From positions 1 to 64,000 of the forward strand of contig DYEY01000002.1 in the NCBI GenBank assembly GCA_020725465.1: a stretch of 64,000 bases of DNA, in the 5' to 3' direction. The DNA comes from Dethiobacter sp. (GTDB lineage Bacteria > Bacillota > Dethiobacteria > Dethiobacterales > Dethiobacteraceae). The notes beneath the pieces were generated by a model. The model was not told the origin of the DNA and made no database searches. It saw only the letters and a list, made by a program, of their open reading frames with translations. Both the position numbers and the translations under genes were made by a program. Positions 42,099-51,264 of this stretch are shown piece after piece. Position 1 is the stretch's first letter, and each line of letters starts with the position of its first letter.

Positions 42099-43292
42099 TT
42101 ATACTTTCGTTAAGATTTCCTTGTCCGTCCAGGTGTTGATGCCTACCACCTGGTCGCCGCCCTTTTTGCTGATTTTTTTGCCGAGCAGCACGCACACCTT
42201 GCCGCCCTTTGTGACGGTTTTGCCATTTGAGGTAATTTGGGTGATGACGTGCTGATAATCTGTTATTACCCAGCTCGGTATCTTGCTGCCGCCTGGGTAG
42301 TAGTGCGTTGCGCTTGAAACAAATTCGACCACATCGCCCACTCTTAAGTCTCCGCTCGTCGCAGCTGTTTCAGAATCCCCGCTAGAACTGGTGCTGGTTC
42401 CACTTACCGCACTCACTGGCTCCAGTTCCATTGTCATGCTTCGGTTTGTCGCGTCGTGCCGCACCGCTTTGGCGTAATAATAGCCGTTCAGCGTTCCTGC
42501 CTTGACGTGTATCTTATCTCCCTTGCGGATGCTGGGAACATCAGGGCTTTCCAGCACGTTTAACCGAGTCGGGCTGCCATGCTCATCGAGAATTTCCTGC
42601 GCTGCTGCCTTTGCGGTTGCCAGTGAGTCATCCTCTTGGCGGTTATGTATCCGCTGTCGGATGCCATACTCAGTCAAGCCGTCCAGCACAGCTTCTATGG
42701 GTTGGCGTCCCTCACTGTCCTCTTTGCCGACCACTTTAACCCTGGTCACCAGATCTGCTGTGCTGATTTTATCCCGCACCAGCGTGGCATTGGTATCTTC
42801 GTCAAAGTGGTAAATGGTTTTATTGCTTCCCTTTGGGAGAACGCTTACCTTGCCCTTTGAGGCCCGGATGATACTCTTGGCTCCGCCCTTTTTGGCTGCA
42901 TCGTCCAAAAGCTGCAGGAGAATGTCGCTCAAAAACTCGTTTTTGAACATGGTCTTTGCATGTGCTACGTCAGGGCCTTCGTACTTGTCCACCGGTATTC
43001 CCCAGTCGGAGAATATCCCGGTAATTGCTGCCTTCGTGCCCGTACCTGCAGGGTAATACCGGTTATCCTGGCTGCCCTGTAGGTTGAAAAGCTCATCATA
43101 GGCGATTACGTCAAAACTGGTCGCGCTGCTTCCTTTCAGTTCCGGCTCCCAGTCGATAATGGTGCCCCTTGCGACCTCTTCCGTTCCGCCGCCCCATTCC
43201 GCTATCACAACCACGATGCACCCTGGTTTGGCAAGGCTGGAGAGGCGAGAGCCATCGTATATGGCATTGTGCAAGGTAACCCCAATCCTCAT
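42099..43292 (-). CDS. Tail hub protein, XkdQ-like, with C-terminal SH3-like module
   Basis: At least 397 residues from the first ATG (43292). Related to XkdQ/gpD-type hub proteins (LHNAIYDGSRLSSLAKPGCIV, DWGIPVDKYEGPDV, RKGDKIHVKAGTLNGYYYAKAVRHD). The last about 90 residues (SATHYYPGGSKIPSWV..) form a module also seen at the endolysin C-terminus. The same frame stays open for 39 codons upstream (to ATA at 43409) and encodes IDISKLKYKLILVTASGKQ, the usual family N-terminus, 12 nt after AGGAGG. No ATG, GTG or TTG starts it there. Confidence 0.85.
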   Translation of the reverse strand: MRIGVTLHNAIYDGSRLSSLAKPGCIVVVIAEWGGGTEEVARGTIIDWEPELKGSSATSFDVIAYDELFNLQGSQDNRYYPAGTGTKAAITGIFSDWGIPVDKYEGPDVAHAKTMFKNEFLSDILLQLLDDAAKKGGAKSIIRASKGKVSVLPKGSNKTIYHFDEDTNATLVRDKISTADLVTRVKVVGKEDSEGRQPIEAVLDGLTEYGIRQRIHNRQEDDSLATAKAAAQEILDEHGSPTRLNVLESPDVPSIRKGDKIHVKAGTLNGYYYAKAVRHDATNRSMTMELEPVSAVSGTSTSSSGDSETAATSGDLRVGDVVEFVSSATHYYPGGSKIPSWVITDYQHVITQITSNGKTVTKGGKVCVLLGKKISKKGGDQVVGINTWTDKEILTKV

Positions 43293-43425
43293 TGCTAGTT
43301 CTCCGTCCCCTTCTTCCCAGCCGATGTCCTCAGCTGCCTCTGAAACGTCCAGTTGCTTGCCGGAGGCGGTTACGAGGATTAATTTGTATTTTAGTTTGCT
43401 GATGTCTATCGTAGCTGCTCACCTC

Positions 43426-44088
43426 CTAGCTCGGCAGGGTCAAAACCTGGCCCGCATAGATGAGGTTCGGGTTCTTAATTTTGTCTTTGTTCAGGTTGTA
43501 AATCTCCATATAACGATTTCCTGCTCCCAGGTGTTTTTGCGCTATCACCCAGAGAGTGTCGCCGGATACCACGGTATGTGTCTTTGCGGCGGCTGCAGCT
43601 GCCGGTGGCCTACTGCTGGCGCTATTGGTATTGGTCACCGTGCTGGGTTTGATGTTGAGTTCGCTTACGGTGTAGACCGTTACCTGTTTGGCCTCGACAA
43701 AGGAGATATCGTACTCATAGTCACCGTTCCCTCCCTTGGCTTCGGCGGTATAACTGTCCAGGTAGACATCGTGGTTTATTGGCGTTTCCGTCACCATGAG
43801 CCTTAGCTTGGTTCCGGCCTTTCGCCATCTCTCCCAGATATTCAGGATTTCGTTTGGGTTGCGCCAATGCCGCGATTTTACGAAACTGGCGCCCTTTCGG
43901 TTTTTGCCGGGGAGGGTTCCGCTCCACGAAAAAGTCAGTAATTCTGTACCTTTTGGAAGCTTGACCTCCCCGACGTTGATAATGTCATAGGTTTGAAACT
44001 TGGCATTTCCCTTTTTGCTGGTCTTTTCGGGGAGCATAGAGAGCGCCATCCTTGCTCCAGTTTCAATCTCGGTAATATAAACGTCCAT
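43426..44088 (-). CDS. LysM-domain tail protein (XkdP-like)
   Basis: 220 residues. N-terminal domain typical of XkdP (MDVYITEIETGARMALSMLPE, SWSGTLPGKNR), a middle linker rich in Ala/Ser/Thr, and a C-terminal LysM motif (about 165-219; VVSGDTLWVIAQKHLG and NPNLIYAGQVLTLP). Probably a tail-tip chaperone or peptidoglycan-contacting baseplate protein. Follows the tape measure gene directly. Confidence 0.9.
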   Translation of the reverse strand: MDVYITEIETGARMALSMLPEKTSKKGNAKFQTYDIINVGEVKLPKGTELLTFSWSGTLPGKNRKGASFVKSRHWRNPNEILNIWERWRKAGTKLRLMVTETPINHDVYLDSYTAEAKGGNGDYEYDISFVEAKQVTVYTVSELNIKPSTVTNTNSASSRPPAAAAAAKTHTVVSGDTLWVIAQKHLGAGNRYMEIYNLNKDKIKNPNLIYAGQVLTLPS

Positions 44089-47000
44089 TTACGCTCTTGC
44101 CCCTCCCTTCACCGGCATATTTGCGAAAATGCGGGCCAGCCGTTCCGCGAGCTCGTCGCCGATATCGTCGGCCATCTCCCGGATGTAGGCTTTTAGTACG
44201 GCCAGGATTTTGTTCTCGTCGGTATCGCCTCCGCCTTCAATTGTGAATGTCGGGCTTGCGGAAACCTCCACCTTGACCGAGATGCTCTGTACTCCTCGTC
44301 CTGCCGGGGTTGCCGTTGGAATACCCGCTGGCTCTTCCCCCACAATGCCTCCTTCGTCGTATGCCTGGACACCGAGCATTTCACCGGCTCTTTGCCAGAG
44401 GTCTATGCCCCGGCTTCTCTTGCTTGGGCTTAATGGAATGATGCCCTCGGCTCCGTCCTCGGCCACAATACCCATATGCGGTTTCGTCATGATGCCGCCC
44501 CATGCATGTTTCGCAACATTGGAGCCGCCGCTTGAACCAGCTTCATATCCGGCTGAAAAACTGGATTTTACCTTGTCCCAGATATTGCTTGCCCAATCCC
44601 TGAAGCTGCCGAACCACCCAGTAACACTGTCCTTTAATGCCTTTGCATATTCCGGTATTTTTTCGGTCACAAAGGTGCTCACGCTGCTCCACAGGTCAGT
44701 GAAAAACTCAGGAACTTTTTGTGTAAAGAACTCGTTTGCTTTGTTGAAAGCCCCCGTCGCCCATGTAGGTAAGGTCTCCGTGAAAAATCCATACACGGAA
44801 TTCCACAGATTAGTGAAAAACGTCGGGACTGAAACGGTGAAGAAGTTTACCGCCGTGTTGTATGCCCCGTTCGCCCAGGTGGGGATTGTCTCGGTGAGAA
44901 AGTTCCCTACAGCTGTCCATAAGTCGTTCCATCCCTGCGGGAGCGTTACGGTGAAAAACTTCCCAATCGAACCGGTCGCATAGCCTATGGCATAAGGTAT
45001 CTGCTCTGTCACGAAGTTTGGTATTGTTTCTGTGAAAAATCCACTGATGGATTCTCCCGCCTTTGTCCCAAACTCGGAAATTGCAGTCTTTACTTTTCCT
45101 CCCATTGAAGCTATTGCGTCTTTCTGGTCATACAGCCACTCGGTGAATGCTTCTCCACCTATGGCACCTCCAATGCCGCCAACAATGCCACCGACAGCGG
45201 TTCCGATTGGCCCGCCTCCAAGGGTGCCAACCAAAGCCCCGGCTCCAGCTCCAGCGCCTATGGCGCCTAACCAGCTTCCTACTTCCCCGGCAGCTTCTCT
45301 TCCTCTGTTTTCTGGCGCTGCAGAAGCAACAACCGCTCCGCTCGCTGTCAAACCAAGAAGCGTACCCAATACAGGTATTCCCTTGATGCCTTTTCCTGCA
45401 GCTTTGCTCCCTGCTTTTAAGACATCATCGCCGCTTTTACCGAACCATCCTGCAATTTTACTGAATATGCCCGTCTTGCCGGCCACATCCCCTGCTTTGT
45501 CCGCTACTTTAGCTGCGTTTGCGACGTCCTTTGCGACAACAAACCCTTCTCTCGCGTTTGCGTAGTCTATCGCTTTAAGATTTTTCAAGTTTACCATGTC
45601 GTCAAGGTGCGACGCCGCCTTTTTAACATCAACTCGGCCTTTTGCTACCGCTTTCTCGGCGGCCTTAATCTTTCCGGACAATCCTTTGGGTATATCGTCC
45701 CCGAATTTGGCCGCTTCTTTTTTCAGCTCCTTCAGCAATCTCGCACTCTTTTCAAGGTCTGCCTGTTTAGCAGCCTTTAATGCTTCTGCGGTCTTTACGG
45801 CTTTCTCTGCCTCTTTCGAAGCGTTTGCAGCCGCCCTAAATGATTCTGCCGCATCCTTCAGGTTTTTGGTTGTTTTCGCTATATCAGCAACATCATCAGC
45901 GGCTCCCGCAGCTGCACCGGCGACCTTGGCTGCATCTGCTGCAGCATCTGCGGCTTTTGCACCTTTGAACAATCCCTTGCCAAAGTTATAAATGCCTTTG
46001 CCGCCTTTGAAAATCGTGCCTATGCCTTTGGCTCCCTTGACTCCCAAAATGGTTAATAGTATTGCGGATATCCAGCTGGTTGAGCTTGCTTCTTTTCCGC
46101 CTGGCAGCAGGGTTCCGGCGTCTTTGAAGACGCCTTTTATCGCATCCAGGAGCGCTTTTCCAACCTTTTCTCCGTCGAAACCTTTTTGAAACCCTTCGGC
46201 AAATGAGGCGCCGATGCTTGTTCCGTCGGCCACTGCACTTTTTGTATCAACACCGAGCAAGGCAAGAACTCCAAAGGTGATGGCGCTTCCTATCCCTTCG
46301 CCGATTTTGCTCGCTTTGTCCGCCAGCCATGCTTTACCGGTTGAGTTCCACCATTCAGAAAACGGCTCTGCGATGATTTTTTCCCAGGCAATCTTCATTT
46401 TTTCCCCGAAGGTCTGCGCATCCTGCCACTCCTGGGAGTTGGTCATCTTCTTGATGGATTCCTGGAGGTCTTCCACCTTTGACATCACCCATTTGCTGAT
46501 GTTTGCGCCGGCCTTCCTCCATGCTTCACCCCAAGCGGTCACGGTGTCCTGGTTTTCATCGAGCCATGTCGTGATTTTCTCAAGTCCTGGTTTGACACCG
46601 TCCCATAATCCTTGCCCCCAGGGCCGTAGAAGGCCGTTCTTAAGTGTGTCGCTTATGGTGGATATCATGCCTTTTGCCGTCTTTGATTGGTTCTGCATCA
46701 TGCCGCCAAAGCGCTTATCCATGCCTCGTAATAGAGCATCAATAACCTTGGATGCCTCGATGCTTTGGTTACCGATATTAGCTATTTGCTCCCCGGTTAG
46801 GCCGAGCTCTTCCTGAAGTATCTCGTTGGCTGGCACGCCGAGCTCTTGAAGTTGCAGAAGCTCTTCCGCTTGGGCTCGCCCTTTCGCTTTCATTTGCCCG
46901 AGGGCTCTTGTGATTCTGTCGATTCCTTCTGCTCCTGCCCCTAATCCGCTGGCTGTATCTCCTATGGTTGTCAGTATGTCAAGTACGTTCTCCGCTTGGA

Positions 47001-47532
47001 AACCAAAGGCAATAAGCAGTTTGCTGCTGTTAATCAGTTCCGGGAATTCAAAAGGCGTTTTATTCGCAAAAGCGGAGGCGTCTTTCAGGAACTTCTCTGC
47101 CCTTTCAGCGCTTTTGAGCATGGTTTCAAAGGCTATTTGTGTCTGCTCGAAGTCACCGGCGATATCCATTGGTTTATAAACGCCCGCAAATAGCCCGGTG
47201 GCTCCAAGTATGGCGCCCTCGATAGAAGTCGCAAAGTTCCATATGGCCCTGAGAGGTGCCGTCGCCAAGTCAACCACTTTCATGGTGAAGCTGTAAGTCC
47301 TGCCCGCTATGCTGCGTGCTTTCGCAGAGACTGTGCCTATAATGCCAGACGCTCTATCCAAGGCACTAAGAACGACCTGGTATTTGGTTCTATTCATTTC
47401 CTCCAGGCGTTCCTGCGTCTTTTGGTTCGCCCTGTCAAAAGCGTTTACCTTACGCGTGGCCTGGGAGACTCCAGGCTCTGTATTATCCCTGACGTTTATG
47501 GGAATTTCAATCCGAAATGTTTCTGCCGCCAT
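44089..47532 (-). CDS. Tail tape measure protein
   Basis: 1147-residue tape measure protein (XkdO-like). N-terminal conserved domain (about 60-300; MKVVDLATAPL, ETQIAFETMLKSAERAEKFL), an Ala/Lys-rich coiled-coil centre (about 515-660), Gly-rich hydrophobic stretch (about 720-800), then a run of about 20-40-residue W/F/P repeats (FFT..P.FF..LW) at about 850-1000, and a C-terminus with AWGGIMTKPHMGIVAEDG. At about 0.15 nm per residue the tail would be near 170 nm (family rule, inference). Start overlaps the frameshift-product stop (TAATG). Confidence 0.94.
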   Translation of the reverse strand: MAAETFRIEIPINVRDNTEPGVSQATRKVNAFDRANQKTQERLEEMNRTKYQVVLSALDRASGIIGTVSAKARSIAGRTYSFTMKVVDLATAPLRAIWNFATSIEGAILGATGLFAGVYKPMDIAGDFEQTQIAFETMLKSAERAEKFLKDASAFANKTPFEFPELINSSKLLIAFGFQAENVLDILTTIGDTASGLGAGAEGIDRITRALGQMKAKGRAQAEELLQLQELGVPANEILQEELGLTGEQIANIGNQSIEASKVIDALLRGMDKRFGGMMQNQSKTAKGMISTISDTLKNGLLRPWGQGLWDGVKPGLEKITTWLDENQDTVTAWGEAWRKAGANISKWVMSKVEDLQESIKKMTNSQEWQDAQTFGEKMKIAWEKIIAEPFSEWWNSTGKAWLADKASKIGEGIGSAITFGVLALLGVDTKSAVADGTSIGASFAEGFQKGFDGEKVGKALLDAIKGVFKDAGTLLPGGKEASSTSWISAILLTILGVKGAKGIGTIFKGGKGIYNFGKGLFKGAKAADAAADAAKVAGAAAGAADDVADIAKTTKNLKDAAESFRAAANASKEAEKAVKTAEALKAAKQADLEKSARLLKELKKEAAKFGDDIPKGLSGKIKAAEKAVAKGRVDVKKAASHLDDMVNLKNLKAIDYANAREGFVVAKDVANAAKVADKAGDVAGKTGIFSKIAGWFGKSGDDVLKAGSKAAGKGIKGIPVLGTLLGLTASGAVVASAAPENRGREAAGEVGSWLGAIGAGAGAGALVGTLGGGPIGTAVGGIVGGIGGAIGGEAFTEWLYDQKDAIASMGGKVKTAISEFGTKAGESISGFFTETIPNFVTEQIPYAIGYATGSIGKFFTVTLPQGWNDLWTAVGNFLTETIPTWANGAYNTAVNFFTVSVPTFFTNLWNSVYGFFTETLPTWATGAFNKANEFFTQKVPEFFTDLWSSVSTFVTEKIPEYAKALKDSVTGWFGSFRDWASNIWDKVKSSFSAGYEAGSSGGSNVAKHAWGGIMTKPHMGIVAEDGAEGIIPLSPSKRSRGIDLWQRAGEMLGVQAYDEGGIVGEEPAGIPTATPAGRGVQSISVKVEVSASPTFTIEGGGDTDENKILAVLKAYIREMADDIGDELAERLARIFANMPVKGGARA

Positions 47533-47702
47533 TAGTTCTCCTCCCTTCCGTCGGCTTCAGCTTCAAGCTGCACGCGCATGGAGGCCAACATAAAGGCTCG
47601 TACCCCTGGCGATTTTGCCATAAACTCGTCCGGGGGGAGCCCTATCCGCTGGAAAATGTGATGCATCAGCGTGGCTCGCCCCCCGGCCTCAATTAGTTTT
47701 TT
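47532..47702 (-). CDS. Tail assembly chaperone frameshift extension (GT-like)
   Basis: Second-frame reading entered by a -1 frameshift at 47696-47702. It adds 54 residues, from LIEAGGRATL through HHIFQRIGLPPDEF and MAKSPGVRAFMLASM to EADGREEN, ending at TAA 47534-47532. The pattern is that of GT-type extensions of tail chaperones. It has no ribosome binding site of its own. The fusion with 47693-48202 would be 223 residues; both forms chaperone the tape measure protein during tail assembly. Confidence 0.85.
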   Translation of the reverse strand, partial: KKLIEAGGRATLMHHIFQRIGLPPDEFMAKSPGVRAFMLASMRVQLEAEADGREEN

Positions 47703-48202
47703 GCTACTTCCTCCATAGTGGTGGAGTATCCGCTGATTTTATCGATTAGTTCGAGCACGGCATCCTTCTCTCCAGCGAGCAGGATTTTATCCACCAGGTC
47801 GATGCCATTTAAGACGTTGAGCGCTTTCCATGCGTCCTTGTTGTCCCAGACCTTCGCCCTGTCCTCATCGATAGTCGCCTGATAAATGAGGGCACTGCGG
47901 TACCTCACGCTGTCGGTATGTTCCGGGAATTTGATTCCAAGTTGCTTGTTGCGGACATATTTGGTGTTCTTGTCCTTGCATTGGTGGTACTCTTCCTCGC
48001 TCAAAGGTCGAATGCGGAAGGTAAAGAGTACGACGCCGTTTCTTGCAATCTCCACGGGGTGAATGTTCTCCTCCTCGGTCTTGAAGGCAGCGGCGGTTAG
48101 CAAGCCTTTGAGAATGTCGGTCTCATATGTCCGAAGTTGCGCCTTGTTCTCCTCTTCGGTCATTTCGATTTCCTCTATCTGGTTAGTCTTTTTGGTGTCC
48201 AT
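47693..48202 (-). CDS. Tail assembly chaperone (XkdN-like, G protein)
   Basis: 169-residue unshifted product. Features RNGVVLFTFRIRPLSEEEYHQCKDKNTK and VRYRSALIYQATIDED are typical of XkdN/tail chaperones. AAGGAGG ribosome binding site. It ends in GTAGCAAAAAAC-TAA, where the stop directly follows a slippery heptamer, so a fraction of ribosomes should continue into the -1 frame. Confidence 0.92.
   Translation of the reverse strand: MDTKKTNQIEEIEMTEEENKAQLRTYETDILKGLLTAAAFKTEEENIHPVEIARNGVVLFTFRIRPLSEEEYHQCKDKNTKYVRNKQLGIKFPEHTDSVRYRSALIYQATIDEDRAKVWDNKDAWKALNVLNGIDLVDKILLAGEKDAVLELIDKISGYSTTMEEVAKN
47696..47702 (-). promoter_or_regulatory. Programmed -1 frameshift site A-AAA-AAC
   Basis: Perfect X-XXY-YYZ heptamer in the zero frame GCA AAA AAC, followed at once by TAA. 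The downstream RNA is GC-rich (GAGGCCGGGGGGCGAGCC) and may form a stimulatory structure. The site is in the position conserved among tailed phages between the two chaperone frames just upstream of the tape measure gene. Confidence 0.9.
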
Positions 48203-48276
48203 GGTTATCCTCCTTAAATTAAATTAGGCCGCCCCGGCCATACAGAGCGGCCTTCGGTATCTGGTTTCTTACCCAT

Positions 48277-48732
48277 TTAGGCAGTAAGCAGGCTCTGAAG
48301 CTCCGGCGGGTCGTTTACAAAAAGGCTCCACGCCCTCTTGATGATATCGCCCACAGAAAGGTTCTGCAGGTCGATGGTACCGGAAGGCACGCATTGTCTG
48401 TAAATCATCCGCTGCTCGCTGCCGTTGCGCCCTTTGACCACACCCTGGAAATTCCATGACGGCATTACGCCGGTTTTGAAGGCATCGAAGAGCTCAGAAA
48501 TGAAGCTCTCGTCTTCGATTACCGTTTCAGTGAAGGTAAGCGTTACGCCGTAAGACTGAAAAACTTCATGCTCCTGTGCATCGCCCAAGGGTTGGTATTT
48601 GGCATTGGTTACGTTGACCTGGGTCTGAAAGGTTTCGACCGTCGCCAGCATGACGCCCTTGTCGTTATAAAGAGCACCATCCTTGCCGGTCAGCACCTTG
48701 CGGGTGTCTATCGGGCCTCTTGTATTAAGCAT
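48277..48732 (-). CDS. Phage tail tube protein (XkdM-like)
   Basis: 151-residue inner tube protein of a contractile tail. NVTNAKYQPLGDAQEHEVFQSYGVTLTFTETVI and the C-terminal block on FQGVVKGRNGSEQRMIYRQCVPSGTIDLQNL match the XkdM/DUF2001 family. Between sheath and chaperone genes, the conserved order. Confidence 0.9.
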   Translation of the reverse strand: MLNTRGPIDTRKVLTGKDGALYNDKGVMLATVETFQTQVNVTNAKYQPLGDAQEHEVFQSYGVTLTFTETVIEDESFISELFDAFKTGVMPSWNFQGVVKGRNGSEQRMIYRQCVPSGTIDLQNLSVGDIIKRAWSLFVNDPPELQSLLTA

Positions 48733-48748
48733 GCTTCATCCTCCTCTC

Positions 48749-50167
48749 TTAAGACTCCGGCGAAAATCTGAACTTAAACGTCAGGTATGCCTTCTCGATG
48801 CTGTCGATGTCATCGACGGCAATAATGAACCAGGCGCTGTCGCCTGCAGGCGGGTTGTTTGTGTCCTCGTAGATGATACCGCCGGGCAGCAGCTTTTTCT
48901 CGCCAATCATGGCATTAATAACGCCCTGTGCTGCTGCCATGAACGTCGCTCTGCCGTCGCTGTCGTTGTTGATTTTGCCGATGAGCGGGTCGGTGGTTGC
49001 TACGATTCTGTCCATCAACTCGAACCTGGTTTTGGTTCTGCGGATTTTCTTCCATCCGGCGTCTTGGTTGCCGCTGGGGGTTATCAGGGTGTTGATGGCA
49101 CTTTCAATCCAGATCTGGTCGTTGGCGTTGACTGAAAGCACGAGACATCCTTTAGTAAGCGCCTTCTCGATTTGGCTGTTTGTGAGCGGCTCTGCGAGGC
49201 TCACCAAACCACTGACCACGGTATGGGTCAGGCTGGTGTTGGAGGCTACAGCCGCAATCATGCCACCGATGCGTGCCGCCAGCTTATAGCCATCGTAGAG
49301 ATTACCACTCGCGTCATAGGCGCTGTTCAGTACATAGTGCATTTTCTCATCATTGAACGCTGCAGCGTTACTCATACGGGTGTCGAGGTCGACAGTCTTC
49401 GGCTCGGACACGCACGCCATCGGCATGGCGCCGGCAAGATAGATTCTCTGGATGAAAGCCTGAACAAGCGCGTGAACGGCAACGTCCACGGTATCTACAC
49501 AAAGGACGTTCCACTTGCCTGCTTCCAACACATCCAGCGCGGTACTGTACTGCGCAGTTGCCACATCCGGGTTGGTGCCTGCTGTCATGGCAGACTGGGC
49601 TGCCGCCTTTATGACCTTGCTGCCGTCAGCCACCTTTGTGGCAGCGAAATTCTTGCTGTTTGCGAATGCTGCGACAAGTGCCGCCGGTTCTCCAATTCCG
49701 GCTACTCCTTTAGTAAACTCCACCTTTTCAAACTCAGTTGTGCCTTCGTAGATGATGCACTCACGCTTTTCTGTGTTGGTGAGGCTGTCCCTGATGGTTA
49801 CATTGAACGCCCTGTCGCCGGGGTATTTTGCGGTAATGGTCACCACGTCCACCAGGTTGGTGTCATCCTTCAGCGAGATGGTTGTGGGCGTACCGCCGGT
49901 ACCTGCGCGAACGGCTTTCACCTTGCTGCAGCCGCCAGTGAACATCTCGGTGATGGTATCGACGGTTAAGGCGGAACCGAACGCAGGGGCCACGGCGTTT
50001 GCTCCATCAAGCTCCACGAGCTGGTTAAGCGGCCCCCAATTGGCCTTGATGATTGCGGCACCAATTCCATTGACGGCGCCGGCCAGGGAAACGCCGCCAG
50101 CATTCTCATATCTGGTGTAAACACCGGGGCGGGTTTTGGTTTCCCCAATTGTAAAAATCCCTGCCAT
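48749..50167 (-). CDS. Phage tail sheath protein (XkdK-like)
   Basis: 472-residue contractile sheath. N-terminus TRPGVYTRYENAGG is the sheath signature; C-terminal part includes DSAWFIIAVDDIDSIEKAYLTFKFRF, the interlocking domain. Its presence proves a contractile (myovirus-type) tail. Start overlaps nothing; one base separates it from the preceding stop. Confidence 0.95.
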   Translation of the reverse strand: MAGIFTIGETKTRPGVYTRYENAGGVSLAGAVNGIGAAIIKANWGPLNQLVELDGANAVAPAFGSALTVDTITEMFTGGCSKVKAVRAGTGGTPTTISLKDDTNLVDVVTITAKYPGDRAFNVTIRDSLTNTEKRECIIYEGTTEFEKVEFTKGVAGIGEPAALVAAFANSKNFAATKVADGSKVIKAAAQSAMTAGTNPDVATAQYSTALDVLEAGKWNVLCVDTVDVAVHALVQAFIQRIYLAGAMPMACVSEPKTVDLDTRMSNAAAFNDEKMHYVLNSAYDASGNLYDGYKLAARIGGMIAAVASNTSLTHTVVSGLVSLAEPLTNSQIEKALTKGCLVLSVNANDQIWIESAINTLITPSGNQDAGWKKIRRTKTRFELMDRIVATTDPLIGKINNDSDGRATFMAAAQGVINAMIGEKKLLPGGIIYEDTNNPPAGDSAWFIIAVDDIDSIEKAYLTFKFRFSPES

Positions 50168-50168
50168 T

Positions 50169-50381
50169 TCACTTGACCTCCTTTGTCATAAATTTTGTCA
50201 CGATATCATTTGCCTTCGTTTTTGTGGCTTTTTCGACGCCTGCCACGCGGAAGGCTGCAATTACGCATTCAGGCTTGGTTTTAAACACGGTCTCGGCGGC
50301 CTCCGCCAGCTCTTGCACCGTGTATTCCGCCTCCTGGATTGTCGTTTCCTGAGAGGGGTTTTTCTCTGTGCTTTTGCTCAT
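50169..50381 (-). CDS. Small phage protein upstream of the sheath
   Basis: 70 residues; helical, with YTVQELAEAAETVFKTKPECVIAAF and VEKATKTKANDIVTKF, a helix-loop-helix seen in small proteins preceding sheath genes in PBSX-like clusters. Likely an assembly cofactor. AGGAGGCAGTTTCT ribosome binding site. Confidence 0.65.
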   Translation of the reverse strand: MSKSTEKNPSQETTIQEAEYTVQELAEAAETVFKTKPECVIAAFRVAGVEKATKTKANDIVTKFMTKEVK

Positions 50382-50394
50382 AGAAACTGCCTCC

Positions 50395-51264
50395 TTAATT
50401 GATATTTGGCTCAGTCAGGGCGTGGGCATACTTCGGCCTGCGAAGTATGCCAAACTGAACGCTCAGTCGCAGTTGTCCGGTTGTCAAATAATCAACCGCG
50501 CTGTCTGCCTTGATATTCTTCAAAAACATAGGGGAAGTATCCAGCATGGCGACCTCGCCCATGGACGCCAGCGTGTCCACAAGGTATTTCAGACATTGCA
50601 GCCGCGCTGCTGTTGTCGGTGCGAAAATGTGACCGGCTATGCTCGCATTCATCCATACCACTGTGTTGGTTTCGCGCGCCACCTCCAGGCTTGCCAGGCG
50701 GAAATAAAACGCAGGCCGGCCAGCTTCTGCGGTGAAAAAGTTCGCTATGGCATCGGTTCCAATCACAACGGCCCGTGGTTCCCATTCCTTGATAAAGTGG
50801 TTCATTGCCAGCACTGGGTCTGGGTCGGTCGTTTCTTGGCTCGGGAACGCCAGCACGTCAAATAAAACTGTGATACCGATTACCTGGCTGCCTTTTTGTG
50901 TGGCTCTTTCTTCCCAGCTATCAGAACGTATCCACACCAAGCAGTATGGCGGTTGTTCCGTTGGCTGCATAAAAACATCGCAGAGCGCGCTTCGTACTTC
51001 AGGCTCTATTTCCTCTGGCGGCACCCCTGCTTCATTGCACCAAATATTGAGGGTCATCAGCCCTGACGCTTGCCTTTCCGGGTTTGCCTGCATATCCACA
51101 ATGTAGTCCACTCGCGGGTACTGCTTTTTGCTCTTCCAGCCGTCGGCCTGGTCGCCTGGTGCTGCTTGGTAAAAGACCGCTGGAGCCTCACCGAACCGCG
51201 CCAGCTTCTCGGTCAGTGTTGCCCTGGTGGTGAGCCGGGTATAAATCAAATCCTCCAGTGTCAT
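50395..51264 (-). CDS. Tail completion/terminator-type protein
   Basis: 289 residues. The N-terminal half (LEDLIYTRLTTRATLTEKLARF ... YPRVDYIVDMQANPERQASG) resembles tail-terminator proteins that cap the tail tube; the C-terminal half has a separate alpha/beta domain. Fits between neck proteins and sheath. It may combine two smaller neck proteins of PBSX. Confidence 0.65.
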   Translation of the reverse strand: MTLEDLIYTRLTTRATLTEKLARFGEAPAVFYQAAPGDQADGWKSKKQYPRVDYIVDMQANPERQASGLMTLNIWCNEAGVPPEEIEPEVRSALCDVFMQPTEQPPYCLVWIRSDSWEERATQKGSQVIGITVLFDVLAFPSQETTDPDPVLAMNHFIKEWEPRAVVIGTDAIANFFTAEAGRPAFYFRLASLEVARETNTVVWMNASIAGHIFAPTTAARLQCLKYLVDTLASMGEVAMLDTSPMFLKNIKADSAVDYLTTGQLRLSVQFGILRRPKYAHALTEPNIN

